Below, in pieces: positions 53,820 through 56,140 of a stretch of 56,140 nucleotides of DNA. The stretch covers positions 1 to 56,140 of IMG/VR virus record IMGVR_UViG_3300044972_000535; one strand, 5' to 3'. Below the pieces are notes generated by a model, which saw nothing but the letters and a program-made list of their open reading frames with translations, did not search any database and was not told the origin of the DNA. The stretch's first letter is position 1; each line of letters opens with the position of its first letter. Source of the DNA: a virus. Both the position numbers and the translations under genes were made by a program.

Positions 53820-53976
53820 GGTCAAGCAGGACTACCGTGATTTGCGGAAGTCAGATTATCCGCCGATAGCCGAACAGCTGGATGCGATGTGGAAGGGTGG
53901 TGACGCTCTCGAGGTTATGCGCGTACGCATCCTGGAAGTTAAACAGAGGTTCCCGAAGAATGATTCTCGCGGTTGA
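53809..53976 (+). CDS. small conserved phage protein, 55 aa
   Basis: GTG 53809 overlaps the previous gene by 11 nt. The product (KVEVKQDYRDLRKSDYPPIAEQLDAMWKGGDALEVMRVRILEVKQRFPK) contains the YPPIxxQLDAxW pattern seen in short phage proteins near tail genes. Function unknown. Confidence 0.65.
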   Translation: MKVEVKQDYRDLRKSDYPPIAEQLDAMWKGGDALEVMRVRILEVKQRFPKNDSRG

Positions 53977-54364
53977 TATCCGAAAAGTGTGGGACATCAT
54001 CGTTGATGGACTCCTACAGGTTAAACATCAGACTGGTGCGGAATGGCGTCCAGAGGATATCTATCATGCGGTTCTAAGCGGCAAATCTTTCTTGTTCATG
54101 GATTCTTCCGATCAAGAGAGTTTTGTTGTATTGAATGAATACAGCCACCCGTATCTATCAGAGCGAGTGATGATCGTCGACATTGCCTACAATAAGACGG
54201 GCGATGCGATTGATCGTTACCAGGCGCAAATGGAGGACATAGCAAAGGAAGCAGGGTGCGCGTTCGTTGAGTTCTCTTCCCCAAGAGCGGGATTCAAGAG
54301 AGTCGCAGAAAAACACGGTTACGAAACTGTCTGCACGATCTATAGGAAGAGACTTAATGGGTAA
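53960..54364 (+). CDS. GNAT-like acetyltransferase, 134 aa
   Basis: ATG 53960 overlaps the preceding gene. The protein has a GNAT-type order: DSSDQESFVVLNEYSHPY (strands), SERVMIVDIAYN, then an acetyl-CoA helix region (RYQAQMEDIAKEAGCAFVEFSSPRAGFKRVAEKHGYETVCTIYRKRL). GNAT genes at this spot are frequent in podoviruses, between tail and internal protein genes. The substrate is unknown. Confidence 0.7.
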   Translation: MILAVDIRKVWDIIVDGLLQVKHQTGAEWRPEDIYHAVLSGKSFLFMDSSDQESFVVLNEYSHPYLSERVMIVDIAYNKTGDAIDRYQAQMEDIAKEAGCAFVEFSSPRAGFKRVAEKHGYETVCTIYRKRLNG

Positions 54365-54941
54365 GAGTTCACCGCCTGATGAGACTCCTGAAGCCAAGGC
54401 TTTGGCACAGGTTTCTGCCGAACGCTTTAATCGGTACAAGCAGGTTTTCGCTCCGCTCGAGGACGCCTATATCAAGGACGTGTTCAACGTCCGTGACCAG
54501 GGCAACTATGAAACTGCTGGCGGTATTGCATCAGCGCAGTACCAGCCTGAGTTTGAAAAGGCCAAGAGCCAGCTGGACAACGAGATGTTTAGCCAGGGTG
54601 TCGATCCGACATCTGGCGCATTCCAGCAGAACAGCGCCGCCCTTCGTCGCGCCCAGGCAGTCAAGCAGGGCATTGGCATCAGCGGTGCCAAGGTGCAGAA
54701 CACCGACCGCTTCTATCGAGGCCTGCAAGGCGTGATCAACATGGGCCAGGGGCAGGCATCGCAGGCCATCAGTGGCTTGAGCGGCATTGCCAAGACAGCG
54801 ACTGAGAACGCCGTCAACCAAGCAGAGAACTCGTTCAATGCAGGCAGCGCAGCGCGGAAGGGTGTTCTCGGCGTCGCGGGGATGGCGGTCAGTCCCTTTG
54901 TCGATAGCAAGCTGAAGTCTGCTTCTGGCTTAGGAGGCTGA
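54357..54941 (+). CDS. internal virion protein, 194 aa
   Basis: ATG 54357 has AGGAAGAG upstream. Residues 10-80 are helical (ETPEAKALAQVSAERFNRYKQVFAPLEDAYIKDV), then Gln-rich; the end is Gly/Ala-rich and hydrophobic (GVLGVAGMAVSPF). It shares the FAPLEDAYI / FAPIEDYAV motif with the next gene, so the two are paralogues. Likely ejected with DNA. Confidence 0.75.
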   Translation: MGKSSPPDETPEAKALAQVSAERFNRYKQVFAPLEDAYIKDVFNVRDQGNYETAGGIASAQYQPEFEKAKSQLDNEMFSQGVDPTSGAFQQNSAALRRAQAVKQGIGISGAKVQNTDRFYRGLQGVINMGQGQASQAISGLSGIAKTATENAVNQAENSFNAGSAARKGVLGVAGMAVSPFVDSKLKSASGLGG

Positions 54942-54944
54942 TAG

Positions 54945-55526
54945 ATGGGTTTCTTTGACAACCTTTCCCAGATCATGGGTCCGAACTACCAGTTTCCGAA
55001 CGGGTTTAACTCGGCATATGCCCCGTACGCTAGTCCAGTTACGTCCGGTGCTGCACCAGCCGGGGGTTTGTATGGTGGGCCAGTGTCCTATTCGCCACAG
55101 ACAAGCGCATTCAGTGGCGTTGATCCGTACAGCTATTCCTTTGACCAAAAGAAGGGTGCGTCGAAGCTGTCTGCGGACGTGATTCGCGCGCAGTACGCAG
55201 ACTACCAGCAACGCTTCGCGCCCATCGAGGACTACGCGGTTGGTTTGCTGCGTGATCGTGGAACAGCTGACGGCCAATACGATATAGCCCGCGCGCAGGA
55301 GTCGATCACCAGCGCCGGAAAGAATATCCAAGGCCAGCAGGAGCGATCCTTTGGCCGCTACGGGTTGAACTTCACCGGAAGTCCGGTTGCTGGTTCAAAC
55401 GAGATGACTGGCGCAATGGTCGGTGCAATGAACCAGGCGCGGTTTGCGGACGAAGATCGTCGTCTGCAACTGCTTGGCGGCGGTGGCGGCGGTCCAAGCA
55501 TGGGCGCTGCGGATCAAGGGGGTTAA
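54945..55526 (+). CDS. internal virion protein, 193 aa
   Basis: The N-terminal 70 residues are Tyr/Pro/Gly-rich (NYQFPNGFNSAYAPYASP). Residues 75-165 (ADVIRAQYADYQQRFAPIEDYAVGLLRDRG ... ARAQESITSAGKNI) parallel the previous protein. It ends in a Gly-rich tail. Probably a capsid-internal, DNA-ejection protein; assignment by position and paralogy. Confidence 0.75.
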   Translation: MGFFDNLSQIMGPNYQFPNGFNSAYAPYASPVTSGAAPAGGLYGGPVSYSPQTSAFSGVDPYSYSFDQKKGASKLSADVIRAQYADYQQRFAPIEDYAVGLLRDRGTADGQYDIARAQESITSAGKNIQGQQERSFGRYGLNFTGSPVAGSNEMTGAMVGAMNQARFADEDRRLQLLGGGGGGPSMGAADQGG

Positions 55527-55528
55527 TC

Positions 55529-56056
55529 ATGGCAGGTCTTATCGGAGCAGGTCGCAGCACTCTTAGCCAGGCGACGGGTGGCTTTTCAAACGTAGCTGCG
55601 TTTGAGGCTGCGCGTAATCAGTCCGCCGACAACATGAAAGCGGCGCGCAATGCGCAGCGCATGAGTGCCGTTTCTACCGGCGCAGGTATCGGCGCGTCCA
55701 TTGGCCTGAAGGGCGTGATGGCTGCGAAGACCGCTGCCTCGGCTGTGCCAACGATATCGACAATAGCGCCGACTCTTGCTGCTGCTGCTGCTCCCACTAC
55801 CGCAGCCACCACTATCGGCGCGGCTGCTCTGCCAACGGCAACTGCGGCTCTTGGAACAGGGGCGGCTGCCGGAACTGCCGCCGCCACGGGGGCGGCAACA
55901 ACTGCGGCTGCCACAACGGCTGCGACGACTGCGGCTGCTGCTGGTACGGGTGCTGCGGCTACCGGCGCGATGGCAGCGATTGGGGCAATTGCTACGCCGC
56001 TTCTCATTGGCGCTGGTGCGGCACTGCTGCTCGACAGCATCTTCGACATTTTCTGA
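55529..56056 (+). CDS. Ala/Thr-rich internal virion protein, 175 aa
   Basis: This is the full-length copy of the gene cut at the left end. Residues 1-65 are ordinary (LIGAGRSTLSQATGGFSNVAAFEAARNQSADNM). Residues 75-150 are an Ala/Thr/Gly repeat tract. The C-terminus is a hydrophobic helix (AIATPLLIGAGAALLLDSIFDIF), which could insert in membranes during DNA ejection. The tract is 14 codons longer here than in the left-end copy, so its length varies in the population. Confidence 0.8.
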   Translation: MAGLIGAGRSTLSQATGGFSNVAAFEAARNQSADNMKAARNAQRMSAVSTGAGIGASIGLKGVMAAKTAASAVPTISTIAPTLAAAAAPTTAATTIGAAALPTATAALGTGAAAGTAAATGAATTAAATTAATTAAAAGTGAAATGAMAAIGAIATPLLIGAGAALLLDSIFDIF

Positions 56057-56140
56057 GGAACACCCAATGGCGCTTCAATACATCGATCCATTTGAGGGTT
56101 TCACCGGAGGCCTGAAGCTTGGCCTAGACACCATCAAGGG
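55761..56140. repeat. right copy of the contig-end overlap
   Basis: It matches bases 9-350 with a 42-bp length difference and a few substitutions. It shows that the contig is circular or circularly permuted. Confidence 0.9.
56067..56140 (+). CDS. internal virion protein, N-terminal fragment (right-end copy)
   Basis: This frame starts at ATG 56067 and repeats the first 24 codons and two further bases of the gene at 273-1628 (MALQYIDPFEGF ...). It is truncated by the end of the window. Confidence 0.85.
   Translation, partial: MALQYIDPFEGFTGGLKLGLDTIK

Noticed and set aside
1-56140. True direct terminal repeats of the T7 kind
   Set aside because: The two end copies are inside coding sequence, differ by 42 bp and by substitutions, and cover a gene that is complete when the circle is closed. 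An assembly overlap explains this better.

Overview
The window is an essentially complete genome of a temperate, probably short-tailed phage (podovirus) of a Gram-negative, GC-rich proteobacterium. Bases 9-350 repeat the last ~380 bases, so the contig closes into a circle of about 55.8 kb. The two overlap copies differ by a 42-bp length change and by point changes in an Ala-rich coding stretch, so the ends are an assembly overlap taken from a mixed population. Evidence for the lifestyle and host: a tyrosine integrase beside a tRNA-Gly(GCC)-derived attP; a two-component spanin pair, which needs an outer membrane; sigma70-like promoters; no tape measure, sheath or tail terminator; and a portal, adaptor, nozzle and internal-protein set with one giant 3154-aa internal protein.

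Layout. (1) 1-11137, plus strand: end of the virion operon, with an internal protein and the giant polyvalent protein (zincin, two ADP-ribosyltransferase-like domains, C-terminal LPD38-like region), closed by an intrinsic terminator and attP. (2) 15438 down to 11402, minus strand: recombination and integration operon with a DUF1071/Sak-type annealing protein, Zn-binding protein, YqaJ exonuclease, ribbon-helix-helix protein, SSB-like protein, a 41-aa membrane peptide, a CsrA-like protein with a large insertion, a coiled-coil/endolysin-fragment chimera, and integrase. (3) 15823-22240, plus strand: replication and nucleotide operon with initiator, primase-helicase, MazG-like protein, Ref-like nuclease, dATP/dGTP diphosphohydrolase-like protein, Hjc-like resolvase and a PD-(D/E)XK-like protein. 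No DNA polymerase is seen. (4) 28170 down to 22220, minus strand: accessory operon with an ArdC-type antirestriction protein, many small ORFs, a tandem array of eight Ala-rich paralogues, a DnaA domain IV-like protein and a glutaredoxin. (5) 28380-28655, plus strand: one small membrane-anchored coiled-coil protein; then 29672 down to 28776, minus strand: a moron-like cassette with its own promoter, operator and duplicated terminators. (6) 29847-56140, plus strand: small terminase, lysis cassette, HNH protein, large terminase, portal, scaffold, capsid, adaptors, fibres, nozzle and internal virion proteins, continuing into region 1.

How the parts work together: integrase and attP give lysogeny in a tRNA-Gly gene; the Sak/YqaJ/SSB set with the resolvase gives recombination-dependent replication using host polymerase; the ArdC operon probably counters host defence on entry; the giant protein is probably packaged and injected. 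The most unusual point is the CsrA-like protein. Its coupled upstream gene carries a Shine-Dalgarno sequence inside a small hairpin with GGA in the loop, which is the form of a canonical CsrA target and suggests a self-regulated post-transcriptional switch in a phage. No CI-type repressor is recognisable, so the lysogeny control is not explained by known families.
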